64,000 bases of DNA from Rhodococcus sp. SMB37 (GTDB lineage Bacteria > Actinomycetota > Actinomycetes > Mycobacteriales > Mycobacteriaceae): assembly GCF_004345605.1 (NCBI RefSeq), contig NZ_SLVY01000011.1, positions 124,001-188,000 of the forward strand, given 5' to 3'. This document shows positions 25,614-34,022 of the stretch, piece after piece (position 1 is the stretch's first letter; every line of letters starts with the position of its first letter). Under the pieces are notes generated by a model. It was not told the origin of the DNA, did no database searches, and worked only from the letters and a program-made list of their open reading frames with translations. A program made the position numbers and the translations under genes.

Positions 25614-26849
25614 GTGGTTGCACCCGACGAGCATCTGCGGACATCGACCGGCGGCGCGCTGTCCGACGACGAGCGCCGTCACGTGGAGCGGGCTCCGGTC
25701 GAGGGGCAGGGCGAGCGAAGCGACGGGGGGTGTGGTGTCGGCGGCGATCTCGACAATCTCCAGTTCGGTGCGTATGTCGACGCCAACCGCACGGAATGGT
25801 TACCGGTCGCGGTCGGAGTCCCATCCATCGCGGTGATCGTGCTGTGCGGCTGGGCATGGACGGAAATCGGCCGGGGTGACCTCCTTGCCACTCTCGCTCT
25901 GGTGATACCGATGGTGGTCACGCTGGGCGCGGTTCTCGCGGTGACCCACCGCAGGCTGCCGCGACTGGGGATCCAGATCAGTCCGACCGAGGTCATGCTG
26001 GGCGACTGGTCGACTCGTACTTACCGATTCCGGAGGTCGGCCGTCACCAAGGTCAAGTTGAGCAACGGCGCGTGGGCGGGGAGCTCGACCTGGGTACCTG
26101 CCGACCACGATTTCCGCCTGCGATCGCACTACTACCTCCAGATCACGTTGCGCACCGGAGAGTTCTTCTGTGTCGCGGCCGATCCCCACAACAACCCGGT
26201 CAGTGATCGGATAATCCTCGAGCTCAGGAGGACCTCTGCACTCCCGGCGCTGGAGTCGCGGCCATCCAAGCCGGACGACCCCGCGCCGAAGCAGGCACCA
26301 CAATCGCTACCGCCGTCGGCCGGTCTCGCAGCACCGTCCTCCGCAGAGAAACTCTGGGAGTCCGCGAAGAACAAGCACGACGAGATCTTGCTCGCCTACC
26401 TGCCGTACGAGACCGAACCACTGATCCTCATGCGATATCCCGCACTCACCGACATCACGCACCCCGCGACGGCGGCATTCCATGAGGCGATGGAAGAAGC
26501 GACCGCGCTGCGTACCGAGACGATGCCGTCGGATTCGACGTTCGCAGCGGCATACCGGGATGCGGTCCGCCGCCTCACCGTCGCCTGGGCAACCGCCGAA
26601 CGAACCGCGAAACGCGAGGGTACGACGTACCTCGATCCGGTGGATCGTCGTAAGCTCGACCAGGCGGCGAAGCTGCTGCGGCATGCCGAGAGCACCGAAT
26701 CGCTCCCCGAGCGCGTCGCGTACTTGCGGCAGGTCAAGTCGATCATGGACGAGTTGGTCGAAAACGGTTCGATTCATGCTCCGCCGAAGGTCGTCGAGGC
26801 GATCGAAGCGGCCACGACTCGTGCGATCGAGGCCGCAGCACAGCGATGA
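25614..26849 (+). CDS. Hypothetical membrane protein with PH-like and helical C-terminal regions
   Basis: 411 residues, no firm family. A hydrophilic N-terminus is followed by two hydrophobic segments (residues 66-84 and 90-110), then a beta-rich stretch that resembles a bacterial PH-like domain (GIQISPTEVMLGDWSTRTYR, YYLQITLRTGEFFCVAAD), a proline-rich linker, and a helical C-terminal domain (residues 250-410). The start is uncertain: GTG 25614 has no well-spaced ribosome site. Divergent from 23887-25572. The TnpB element begins about 30 bp after its stop. Confidence 0.65.
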   Translation: MVAPDEHLRTSTGGALSDDERRHVERAPVEGQGERSDGGCGVGGDLDNLQFGAYVDANRTEWLPVAVGVPSIAVIVLCGWAWTEIGRGDLLATLALVIPMVVTLGAVLAVTHRRLPRLGIQISPTEVMLGDWSTRTYRFRRSAVTKVKLSNGAWAGSSTWVPADHDFRLRSHYYLQITLRTGEFFCVAADPHNNPVSDRIILELRRTSALPALESRPSKPDDPAPKQAPQSLPPSAGLAAPSSAEKLWESAKNKHDEILLAYLPYETEPLILMRYPALTDITHPATAAFHEAMEEATALRTETMPSDSTFAAAYRDAVRRLTVAWATAERTAKREGTTYLDPVDRRKLDQAAKLLRHAESTESLPERVAYLRQVKSIMDELVENGSIHAPPKVVEAIEAATTRAIEAAAQR

Positions 26850-26943
26850 CGGCACGTGACCGGAGAACGTAGCGCGCAAGCCCGGTCCTTCAGGGCCGGG
26901 TCAGCGCATCAATCATGTCGGTGGTCGTGGCTATGGTCTCGCT

Positions 26944-28092
26944 GTGCAGCTTCGATACCAGTACCGCGTCTACCCGACGCCCGGCCAGCAGCACATGCTG
27001 GCCCGGTCGTTCGGGTGCGCGCGGGTGGTGTTCAACGATGCACTGCGCGTCCGGCAGGACGCGTATGCGGCCGGGGTGACGCTCTCGGATACCGACGTGC
27101 AGAAGCAGGTGGTCACCGCAGCGAAGAAGACCCCACAACGGGCGTGGCTGGCCGAAGTAGCGTCGGTAGCGCTGGTGCAGTCGGTGCGCGACTCGGCAGT
27201 GGCCTACCGTAACTGGTTCGACTCGATGTCAGGCAAGCGCAAGGGCCGCAAGGTCGCCGCGCCGCGGTTCAAGTCCCGCAAGGACAACCGGCAGGCGATC
27301 CGGCTCACCCGCAACGGGTTTTCACTTCGCCCGAACCGGAAGCTGTATATCGCGAAGGTCGGCGAGGTGAAGGTGGCGTGGTCGCGGGAGTTGCCGTCGG
27401 AGCCGTCGAGCGTGTCCATCATCAAGGACCCGGCGGGTCGTTATTTCGCGTCGTTCGTGGTGGAGATCACCGACGAACCGCTGCCCGAGGTGGACTTCGA
27501 GGTCGGTATCGATCTGGGTTTGACGACGTTCGCGGTGCTCTCGGACGGGAAGGTCATCGAATCCCCGAAGTTTTTCCGCCGCGCCGAACGCAGACTCCGC
27601 AAGGCGCAGCAGAGTCTGTCCCGCAAACAGAAGGGATCGAAGAACAGGGTCAAGGCGCGCATCCGTGTCGCCCGGGCCCACGCCACGGTGGCCGATGCCC
27701 GCAAGGATTGGGCGCACAAGCAGTCCACGGTGATCATCCGCGAGAACCAAGCGGTGTTCGTCGAGGACTTGTGTGTCACCGGGTTGGCGCGGACACGGTT
27801 GGCGAAGTCGGTGCACGATGCCGGGTGGGCGATGTTCACCCGGCTGCTCGAGGAGAAGGCAACCCGGTACGGGCGCACCTTCGTCAAGGTGGACCGCTGG
27901 TTCCCATCGAGCCAGCTGTGCTCGGCGTGCGGGATGAAGGACGGCCCGAAACCGCTCTCGATTCGGGAGTGGCAGTGCACAGCGTGCGGGGTGGTCCACG
28001 ACCGCGACCTCAACGCCGCCAAGAACATCCACGCGGCCGGACGGGCCGAGTGGTTAAACGCCTGCGGAGGGACCGTAAATCCTGCCGTCTAG
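26944..28092 (+). CDS. tnpB: TnpB RNA-guided nuclease/transposon accessory protein
   Basis: 382 residues. N-terminal helical/wedge region with LRYQYRVYPTPGQQHMLARS. Split RuvC: Asp190 (FEVGIDLGLTTFAV), Glu274 (AVFVEDLCVTGL) and Asp355 (VHDRDLNAAKNIHAAG). The zinc ribbon has Cys326, Cys329, Cys345 and Cys348. All catalytic residues are present, so it appears intact. TnpB proteins are omega-RNA-guided DNA nucleases that help retain the element. GTG 26944 start. Confidence 0.93.
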   Translation: MQLRYQYRVYPTPGQQHMLARSFGCARVVFNDALRVRQDAYAAGVTLSDTDVQKQVVTAAKKTPQRAWLAEVASVALVQSVRDSAVAYRNWFDSMSGKRKGRKVAAPRFKSRKDNRQAIRLTRNGFSLRPNRKLYIAKVGEVKVAWSRELPSEPSSVSIIKDPAGRYFASFVVEITDEPLPEVDFEVGIDLGLTTFAVLSDGKVIESPKFFRRAERRLRKAQQSLSRKQKGSKNRVKARIRVARAHATVADARKDWAHKQSTVIIRENQAVFVEDLCVTGLARTRLAKSVHDAGWAMFTRLLEEKATRYGRTFVKVDRWFPSSQLCSACGMKDGPKPLSIREWQCTACGVVHDRDLNAAKNIHAAGRAEWLNACGGTVNPAV

Positions 28093-28185
28093 CGGGAGGT
28101 AAGTCCCTGTGAAACAGGAACCCACCGGAGTGGCGCGTAGTGCTGCAGGAGGAATCCCGGTCGTTCACGGCCGGGAGGACGTCAA
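28030..28185 (+). ncRNA. Predicted omega RNA overlapping tnpB 3' end and right end
   Basis: By analogy with other TnpB loci, the omega RNA spans the 3' end of tnpB and the right-end hairpin, with its guide copied from the flank after the GTCAA tip. The 93-bp tail after the tnpB stop has short stems (GTCCCTGTGAAACAGGAACC region) consistent with such an RNA. Boundaries are inferred. Confidence 0.4.
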
Positions 28186-29087
28186 GGGTCGACGTTCTGT
28201 GGCCGGTGGTCTGGCTGCCGGTACTCGTCCGGAATGATGATCACCTCGGTGGGTGCCTCACTGAGGTCGTACTCGGGGACGGTCTCGAGATCGTGGGGTG
28301 CTGTCCATCGCTCGATCGAGTTCTTGACATGGGCATCGACCGGATCGGCGACGAGTAGCAGCGCAACGATCGGCACGGCCAACACGATCACACCGATGAC
28401 GAACGCGGGAAAAAGCAGTGCCAGGACAGTCACACCGCTCGGCGTCGGCGCGGTCGGATCGACCGTCGCGTGCACACCCGCCATGCCGGTGTAGTGCATG
28501 GCGACCACGGCGCAGCCCATGATGAGGGCCGCAGCGATCCGCGCTCTGATCCGTTCGGCGCGGACGGCAACCCACAGAGCGATGGTGGATGCGACGATCC
28601 CGATGATCACCGATGAGGCGACGAACATCGGATCGTACTCGAGGGTTCCCTGGATTCGAATTGCTGCCATGCCGCTGTAATGCATGAGGCTCACGGGCAC
28701 GCCCATCACAGGCCCCCCGATCGTCAGTGACACCATGTGATCGCGCCGACGTGTGGACAGGAGCCGCATCCCGACCACCCCCGAGAGCCCGAACAACGTG
28801 GCCATGACCGCGAGTACCACGGAGAACACCGTGAGGGCGAGGTCGTATCGGATCGGCGACGTGGGCACGGCGAAACCCATCATTCCGATGAAGTGCATGA
28901 GCCAGATGCCGACCCCGCCGATCGAGACTGCCGCCATCACGAGCCATAGCGTCGTGGCGCGAATCGAAGTGAATTTCAGGGACTGTCGGACGCACGACAG
29001 GCCCACATACGATCCGACGACCGCCATGGTGTACGCCAGCGGTAGGACCCAGAACCCCAGGGTGAAGTGGTGTAACTCATGCGACAT
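28182..29087 (-). CDS. MHYT-domain integral membrane sensor
   Basis: 301 residues from ATG 29087 behind GGGGGA; the longer frame to 29330 has no support. Seven predicted helices carry three MHYT-type motifs (LMHFIGMMGF, LMHYSGMAAI, MHYTGMAGV), thought to bind copper and sense gases such as oxygen, CO or NO. Unlike many relatives it has no GGDEF, EAL or kinase domain, only a short acidic C-terminal tail. The stop codon lies at the right tip of the TnpB element, so the last residues may have been changed by the insertion. Confidence 0.88.
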   Translation of the reverse strand: MSHELHHFTLGFWVLPLAYTMAVVGSYVGLSCVRQSLKFTSIRATTLWLVMAAVSIGGVGIWLMHFIGMMGFAVPTSPIRYDLALTVFSVVLAVMATLFGLSGVVGMRLLSTRRRDHMVSLTIGGPVMGVPVSLMHYSGMAAIRIQGTLEYDPMFVASSVIIGIVASTIALWVAVRAERIRARIAAALIMGCAVVAMHYTGMAGVHATVDPTAPTPSGVTVLALLFPAFVIGVIVLAVPIVALLLVADPVDAHVKNSIERWTAPHDLETVPEYDLSEAPTEVIIIPDEYRQPDHRPQNVDP

Positions 29088-29411
29088 ATATCCCCCGACA
29101 TATGGCACGTCCCGCTGTCCGCATTCGGGTGGGGACGTGCTGCACCGGACCGAAACGGGCTGCAGCCCATTGCCCCCGTGCAGCGTCGTAAACCTTAGCG
29201 CACGATAAATTCGGCGCAAGTCATGGCCCGAGCATGCCGAAGCGGGCCGAAACGCCGTGCAGGATGCGGCAATAGCGTGGTTCTGACCTGTAAGATGCTC
29301 GGCTGTAGCAGATTTGGACATAGCGGACAAGTCGGTCTGTCGTCGAGCTCGTCAATCACCCTGCATGGCAGCCGATTTCACAGGCCGCGGCGACGGCCAC
29401 GTCGGGGACGG
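29088..29411. other. Gene-free stretch upstream of the MHYT gene
   Basis: No convincing reading frame or RNA. It probably holds the MHYT promoter near its right-hand start (GGGGGA ribosome site at about 29091-29096) and the end of the methyltransferase transcript. No notable repeat was found. Confidence 0.4.
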
Positions 29412-30179
29412 TCAACGCCGCCTGGCATCCGATTCGATGGCGAACACCCCGAACTGTTCGTCACCCGCCGCATTCGCATGTAAGTTGTGTTGGGCAAGTT
29501 CGGATTCGAGTGTGCCGGCATCGAGGACGTTCCACCGGTACTCGACCTCGGCAGCGTCGATCTCGTGGCCTTCCTCGCTCGTTCGGTAGGTCATGTGCCA
29601 GATCATGGTGTGCTCGTCCACGCGCTCGGCCCGAGCGGAGCCGTGGTACTCGCGATCGCCGACGCGTTCACGTGCCATCTCGAATTCCGGAACGGCCGAG
29701 GACGTGGTGGGCGCTTGAAGATTGATCACGGCGCATCCTCCAGGCCGTAGTCCGGCGGCAATCACCCGCCACAATTGCGCTCGCTCGGCGTAGTCGAGGT
29801 GGCCGAGTGAATTGATCATGACGAGGGCATCGAACTTCTCGGGGAGGCGGGACGACGGGAACGGCCGGTTCTCGACGGTCACCCGGGAGCGTAGGTCGTT
29901 GTCGGACGCGACTCGATGCAGCAATACCGCGCGCAGATGGCTGGACGGTTCCACCGCTACGATCCGCGCCATCGGTGCAGTGCGAGCGATGACGCAGGTC
30001 CCGAGTCCGGTGCCGGATCCGAGCTCGACGATGGTGGCGTCGTTCTCGCCGATGCCGGCCAATGCCGCGCTGACGTGGGGCGCCATGTGCTGCCATAGCC
30101 CCGCGCTGAGGAGGTCGAGGTGATCCGCGGATCGGGTGTACGGGTCCATGTACGGGGGCACGGCGGTCCTTTCGGTCAT
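29412..30179 (-). CDS. Class I SAM-dependent methyltransferase
   Basis: 255 residues from ATG 30179. Motif I is ATIVELGSGTGLGTCVIA, the acidic loop is IVAVEPSSHLRAVLL, and post-motif regions are FDALVMINSLGHLDYAER and LRPGGCAVINLQAP. Substrate not predictable. Divergent from the FAD oxidoreductase at 30266, with an inverted repeat in the gap. Confidence 0.85.
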   Translation of the reverse strand: MTERTAVPPYMDPYTRSADHLDLLSAGLWQHMAPHVSAALAGIGENDATIVELGSGTGLGTCVIARTAPMARIVAVEPSSHLRAVLLHRVASDNDLRSRVTVENRPFPSSRLPEKFDALVMINSLGHLDYAERAQLWRVIAAGLRPGGCAVINLQAPTTSSAVPEFEMARERVGDREYHGSARAERVDEHTMIWHMTYRTSEEGHEIDAAEVEYRWNVLDAGTLESELAQHNLHANAAGDEQFGVFAIESDARRR

Positions 30180-30201
30180 CCGATCCGGCCGGCGAGGCTC
30201 G

Positions 30202-30216
30202 GTTACTATCGGTAAC
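30202..30216. promoter_or_regulatory. Inverted repeat GTTAC-N5-GTAAC
   Basis: GTTAC (30202-30206) and GTAAC (30212-30216) around TATCG form a typical TetR-style operator in the divergent gap. No TetR gene is adjacent, so the regulator would act from elsewhere. Confidence 0.45.
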
Positions 30217-30265
30217 GACAATCGCATTCAATTGTAGCGGGCGAACCACCGATCGGAGTTACCTC

Positions 30266-31198
30266 ATGTACGACGTCGTCATTGTGGGTGCAGGTGCCGC
30301 CGGCCTCAGCGCCGCGCTGGTACTCGGGCGCCAGAAAAGATCCGTCCTGATAGTCGATGGTGGACGGCCGCGTAACGCGCCCGCCGCCGAAATGCATATG
30401 TACCTCGGCCGCGACGGTGGTGCACCGGCTCATCTCCTCGCCGACGGGCGTGCCGAAATCGACGTATACCCGACGGTCGAGCGGATCTCCGGCCAGGTCA
30501 GTGCGGTCGGCGGAGTCGACGGTGCATTCGAGGTAACGGTCGACGACGGGCCGCCCGTACAGGCTCGCAAGCTGTTCTTCGCTGTGGGCGTCACCGACGT
30601 CCCGTGGGAGATTCCGGGCCTGGCGGAACGCTGGGGATCAGGAGTCTTCCACTGCCCGTTCTGCCACGGATTCGAGACCGACGGGCTGACGCTCGCGGTC
30701 CTGGCCAACGGCCCGGACGCTGGTCTCGGCGCCTACGTCGCCGACCGCTATTCCGATGATGTGGTGGTCTGCACCAACGGTCCGTCGACCATTCCGGACC
30801 CGTTGAGCGCCATGCTGGACAAGACGGGCGCGCGGGTGGTGGAGACGCCGGTCGATCACATCGAGGGCGAACCTGGTTCGCTGACGGTGCATTTCGCCGA
30901 CGGCTCCGTTCTCGAACGTCAGGCCCTCTACCACCGGGCGCCGACGACTCCGAACACGGCGCTCACTCGTGCGCTCGGGTGTGAGCATTTCGACGACGGA
31001 TGTGTCCGCGTCGACGAGTTCGGTAAGACGACCGTTCCCGGGGTGTCCGCCGGCGGCGACGCGGCGCACCTGGCAGCCGTCCCCGAGCCGGTGACGCTGG
31101 TGGCTCCCGCTGCCGCGGACGGTGTCCGTGCCGCAGTGTGGTTGGAGCAGGATCTCTTCGGCGAGACGTTCGTCGACCAGTCCGTGTTTAAAAAGTGA
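30266..31198 (+). CDS. Thioredoxin reductase-like FAD/NAD(P) oxidoreductase
   Basis: 310 residues with FAD motif DVVIVGAGAAGLSAALVLG, redox pair Cys-Pro-Phe-Cys in FHCPFCHGFE, and the second FAD motif PGVSAGGDAAH. The second nucleotide-binding site (LTLAVLANGPDAGLGAYVAD) lacks the classic GxGxxG, as in ferredoxin- or low-affinity thioredoxin reductase-like proteins, so the electron donor is uncertain. No thioredoxin gene adjacent. Likely a disulfide reductase or oxidase. Confidence 0.85.
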   Translation: MYDVVIVGAGAAGLSAALVLGRQKRSVLIVDGGRPRNAPAAEMHMYLGRDGGAPAHLLADGRAEIDVYPTVERISGQVSAVGGVDGAFEVTVDDGPPVQARKLFFAVGVTDVPWEIPGLAERWGSGVFHCPFCHGFETDGLTLAVLANGPDAGLGAYVADRYSDDVVVCTNGPSTIPDPLSAMLDKTGARVVETPVDHIEGEPGSLTVHFADGSVLERQALYHRAPTTPNTALTRALGCEHFDDGCVRVDEFGKTTVPGVSAGGDAAHLAAVPEPVTLVAPAAADGVRAAVWLEQDLFGETFVDQSVFKK

Positions 31199-31241
31199 TC
31201 TTGAACCGCGTTTCCGCCGGAAGGGATGTCGCAGTCGTTGA

Positions 31242-31451
31242 ATGAGTGATCAGCTCGCCCACCGCCGCAATCGAGGCTCCGGCGGTGGGCGACCCCCGGC
31301 ATTCGATCGAGACATCTACCGGCAACGGCATTCGGTCGAGTGCGGAATCAACGTTCTGAAGCAGTTCCGGGCGGTGGCCACGCGCTACGACAAGCTCGCG
31401 GTGCTGTACATGGCAACCGTCCAGGTCGCTGTGATCAGTCAGTGGTTATGA
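31242..31451 (+). pseudogene. IS5-family transposase C-terminal fragment
   Basis: About 65 residues matching the C-terminal end of IS5-group transposases: [20 protein letters not shown] (with the Glu of the DDE triad), then [20 protein letters not shown]. The N-terminal two thirds and both inverted repeats are absent. It abuts the left edge of the metallophore operon and marks an old rearrangement. Confidence 0.8.
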
Positions 31452-31490
31452 GGTAGCGGGCTTTTGAAACATGCCCTGGCCGCTCCGATG

Positions 31491-34022
31491 TCACAGCGCC
31501 TGGCCGACGAACAGGCGCTGTGACGGGGCTGCCAGCGCAGTGCCGTCCACGGGAAGCTCGAGGGATGGACGAATACCGTTGATGGACAGGTAGTGCCGAA
31601 TGTCGGCATCGGAAAGGAAGACGCTCCCGTTCCGGCGGTCGGCCGCACCCGGATACGCTGCACCGGCTCGCGGCGACAGCAGGAACTGCATCGTGGCCAG
31701 CACGAGGTAATGCTCACGAACGGCCTCGATCACGACGGCGATCCCCGACGGTGCCAGCACTTCACTCAGGGCTTCGACAGACGATCCCGCATCGGTCGCA
31801 CAATGGATAACGTTCGCGGCCAGCACCACGTCGAATGCCTGTGCCGGTAGATTCTGATCGGTCAGTCGGATATCGATGTCTGCTGTCGCGGTGCGAAATC
31901 CGGATCGAGCACCGAAACGCTCTGCGGCCGAGGTGGTGAAAAAGCGGGAGATGTCGGTGAAGAGGTAGTCGATATCCTGGTCGCCGAGCGCTGCGAGCGC
32001 GGCATGTGTGCCGCCCCCGGCGCCGCCCCCAAGCTCGAGGATGCGGAGTGGGCCGGGCCGGGTGCGCGCGGCCTCGGCGATGATCCGGGCCGCGGCGCCG
32101 TGCAGGTACCGGTTGCTGAAATTCCTCTCGTCCTTGCTCAGCGACGTGGTCATGTCGCCGTCGGGAAACATCAATGCTTGCGCCGACACCTCGTCACGCA
32201 GCAACGGGCCGAGCGAAGACAGCGCTCTCGAGTAGAATCCGGCCATCGCGGACGGATACCCGAGGGCGCGGCAGGCACGGGCGAGTTCCCGGTCGTCGAT
32301 GCTGTTCGTCGCCGGCTGGGTGGGCTTCGCGAGGACGAACGCGTCGTGGCCCTGCCGGTGTGCGTGTCCTTCGGCGCACAAGACCTCGATCCACCGACGC
32401 AGAATCCACAGGTGCCGCTCTGCGACTCGCAGTGTCGCGGCCACCTTGTCGATGGACGCCGTCACACCGGGCCGAACCCCGCCGTCGGAACAGAGGAAGC
32501 CTGCCAGCGCATCGAGGGCGATGCCGTCCAACCGTTCGACAGCTCCGGGTACGCGGACAAGTGCTGCATCGGAAATGGGCTCCGGCGTACCCGACACGGC
32601 ACACCTTCCCGCACGGTCGATCTCGTGTCGCCGACGATTCGCTGCGACGATGTCGAGACCGCGTCCGGACGGAAGTTCGACGGTCATGCGTTCCGGGCGG
32701 GCGATACCGGCCCGACGCAACAGCGTGCGGGCGACGTCGAGCATCCGACTGCGTGCGAACGCGCCCAGCGGCTCGTGAGGAGTGCCGGCCTCCGGTGGGT
32801 CTGTCGCGGTGATCGCGCCTACTACCGCGGGCGATGCCACCCGGAACACGGCGGGATCGGACGGATCGATCAACACCACTGCATCCGTACCGGTCAACGC
32901 CGAACTCAGCGCTGCGGCCGTGACGGATCGGGGAATGTCCGTGATCAGGGTGGGTCCCGATTCGACACGCGCTCGCAGATCGGTCAGTGCGGCGCCGTCG
33001 CGATCGAGATCGTGCCACGACGTCACCGAGGGAGCATCGCTCCCGGCCACGGCGGCGACGTCGACAGTGAACACTGCATCGAACCGATACCGCGTGAGTT
33101 CGGAATCGTCGCGCAGCGTCTTCGCGTACGCGAAGACCGACACCTCTCGACCGGACGCGGCTGCGATGGACGCGAGCGTCGACGGGTCCACCGACAGTTC
33201 GCTGTCCGACGATGCCCGCCGATCCACTCGGTCGCCCAGTGTGTTCGGGTCTCCATCCGGATTCTTGGCCATCTCCGCCCAGCGGGCGAAGTCGTGGAGC
33301 AGGCCCGAATGCCGGATGTCGCCGACGATCACGGTGCCACCGGGGGCGACCGTGTCGATGGCGTCGAGTACGACTGCAGCAAGATAGCGGGTGTCCGGAA
33401 AGCACTGGGTGACCGAGTTCAGAAGAATGCAGTCCGGTGTTGCGCCGGTCGCTGCAACGGCGTCCCGCACGAGTTGTCCCCGCAGTTCGTGCGCGGCGGC
33501 CTTGACGAAACTGGTTCCGGCGATGCGTTGCGCGGCGAGTCTGTCCACGATCTCTCCGGCCACGTCGGTACCGACGTAGCTGTCGACATGCGGGGCGAGT
33601 CTGCGCATCAACAGTCCTGTCCCGCATCCGAGCTCGAGCACGTTGCGGGGACGTTGTGCGAGAACGAGTTCGACTGTGCGCTCGACCCATTCGATCATGT
33701 GCTCGGTCGGCAAGGGCTCGCCGGTGTCGGTGGCACGCCAGCCGGCCAGATCGTCGTCCCGATCCTGCGTCTGCATATCGTGCTGCTGTGTGGAGCTGTA
33801 GGTCCAGTCGTACACCTCTGTCCAGTGCGTCAGATGTTCGTGGGTGAGGCCACCGACCACCGCGGCGCCCTCTGCTCTCGTCGTCGCGACGGCCTCGTCG
33901 GAGACGACGATGCGTACTCCTCCGTCTCCATCCGGGTCGACGCGCGCGATCCATGGGTGCGAGGACAGAGCATCGACGGCTGCGTTGAGATCGGGGTGCG
34001 GGGGCAATTCGGTATCGGTCAT
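31491..34022 (-). CDS. Double methyltransferase of the metallophore cluster
   Basis: 843 residues with two class I methyltransferase domains. Domain 1 (about 60-330) resembles NRPS-embedded methyltransferases: WTEVYDWTYSS, motif I NVLELGCGTGLL at 127-138, SVTQCFPDTRYL. Domain 2 (about 600-843) resembles PKS/HMWP1-type domains: MFPDGDMTTSLSKDERNFSN, motif I ILELGGGAGGG at 661-671, LFTDISRFF. A middle region (340-590) is degenerate. There is no carrier domain, so it must act in trans. In yersiniabactin synthesis equivalent domains are embedded in HMWP1. It overlaps the ABC ATPase stop by 4 bp; last gene of the 49248-31491 operon. Confidence 0.85.
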   Translation of the reverse strand: MTDTELPPHPDLNAAVDALSSHPWIARVDPDGDGGVRIVVSDEAVATTRAEGAAVVGGLTHEHLTHWTEVYDWTYSSTQQHDMQTQDRDDDLAGWRATDTGEPLPTEHMIEWVERTVELVLAQRPRNVLELGCGTGLLMRRLAPHVDSYVGTDVAGEIVDRLAAQRIAGTSFVKAAAHELRGQLVRDAVAATGATPDCILLNSVTQCFPDTRYLAAVVLDAIDTVAPGGTVIVGDIRHSGLLHDFARWAEMAKNPDGDPNTLGDRVDRRASSDSELSVDPSTLASIAAASGREVSVFAYAKTLRDDSELTRYRFDAVFTVDVAAVAGSDAPSVTSWHDLDRDGAALTDLRARVESGPTLITDIPRSVTAAALSSALTGTDAVVLIDPSDPAVFRVASPAVVGAITATDPPEAGTPHEPLGAFARSRMLDVARTLLRRAGIARPERMTVELPSGRGLDIVAANRRRHEIDRAGRCAVSGTPEPISDAALVRVPGAVERLDGIALDALAGFLCSDGGVRPGVTASIDKVAATLRVAERHLWILRRWIEVLCAEGHAHRQGHDAFVLAKPTQPATNSIDDRELARACRALGYPSAMAGFYSRALSSLGPLLRDEVSAQALMFPDGDMTTSLSKDERNFSNRYLHGAAARIIAEAARTRPGPLRILELGGGAGGGTHAALAALGDQDIDYLFTDISRFFTTSAAERFGARSGFRTATADIDIRLTDQNLPAQAFDVVLAANVIHCATDAGSSVEALSEVLAPSGIAVVIEAVREHYLVLATMQFLLSPRAGAAYPGAADRRNGSVFLSDADIRHYLSINGIRPSLELPVDGTALAAPSQRLFVGQAL

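Larger units (their letters stand above)
26881..28185 (+). mobile_element. Solo TnpB (IS200/IS605-superfamily, IS1341-like) element
   Basis: The ends carry matching hairpins. Left: CCCGGTCC-TTCA-GGGCCGGG at 26881-26900. Right: CCCGGTCG-TTCA-CGGCCGGG at 28156-28175. Both have 8-bp arms, a T-G pair at the same place and the same TTCA loop. The right tip is probably GTCAA near 28181-28185. No TnpA lies inside, so the copy cannot move alone. It sits between the stop of one gene and the stop of the MHYT gene. Confidence 0.75.
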
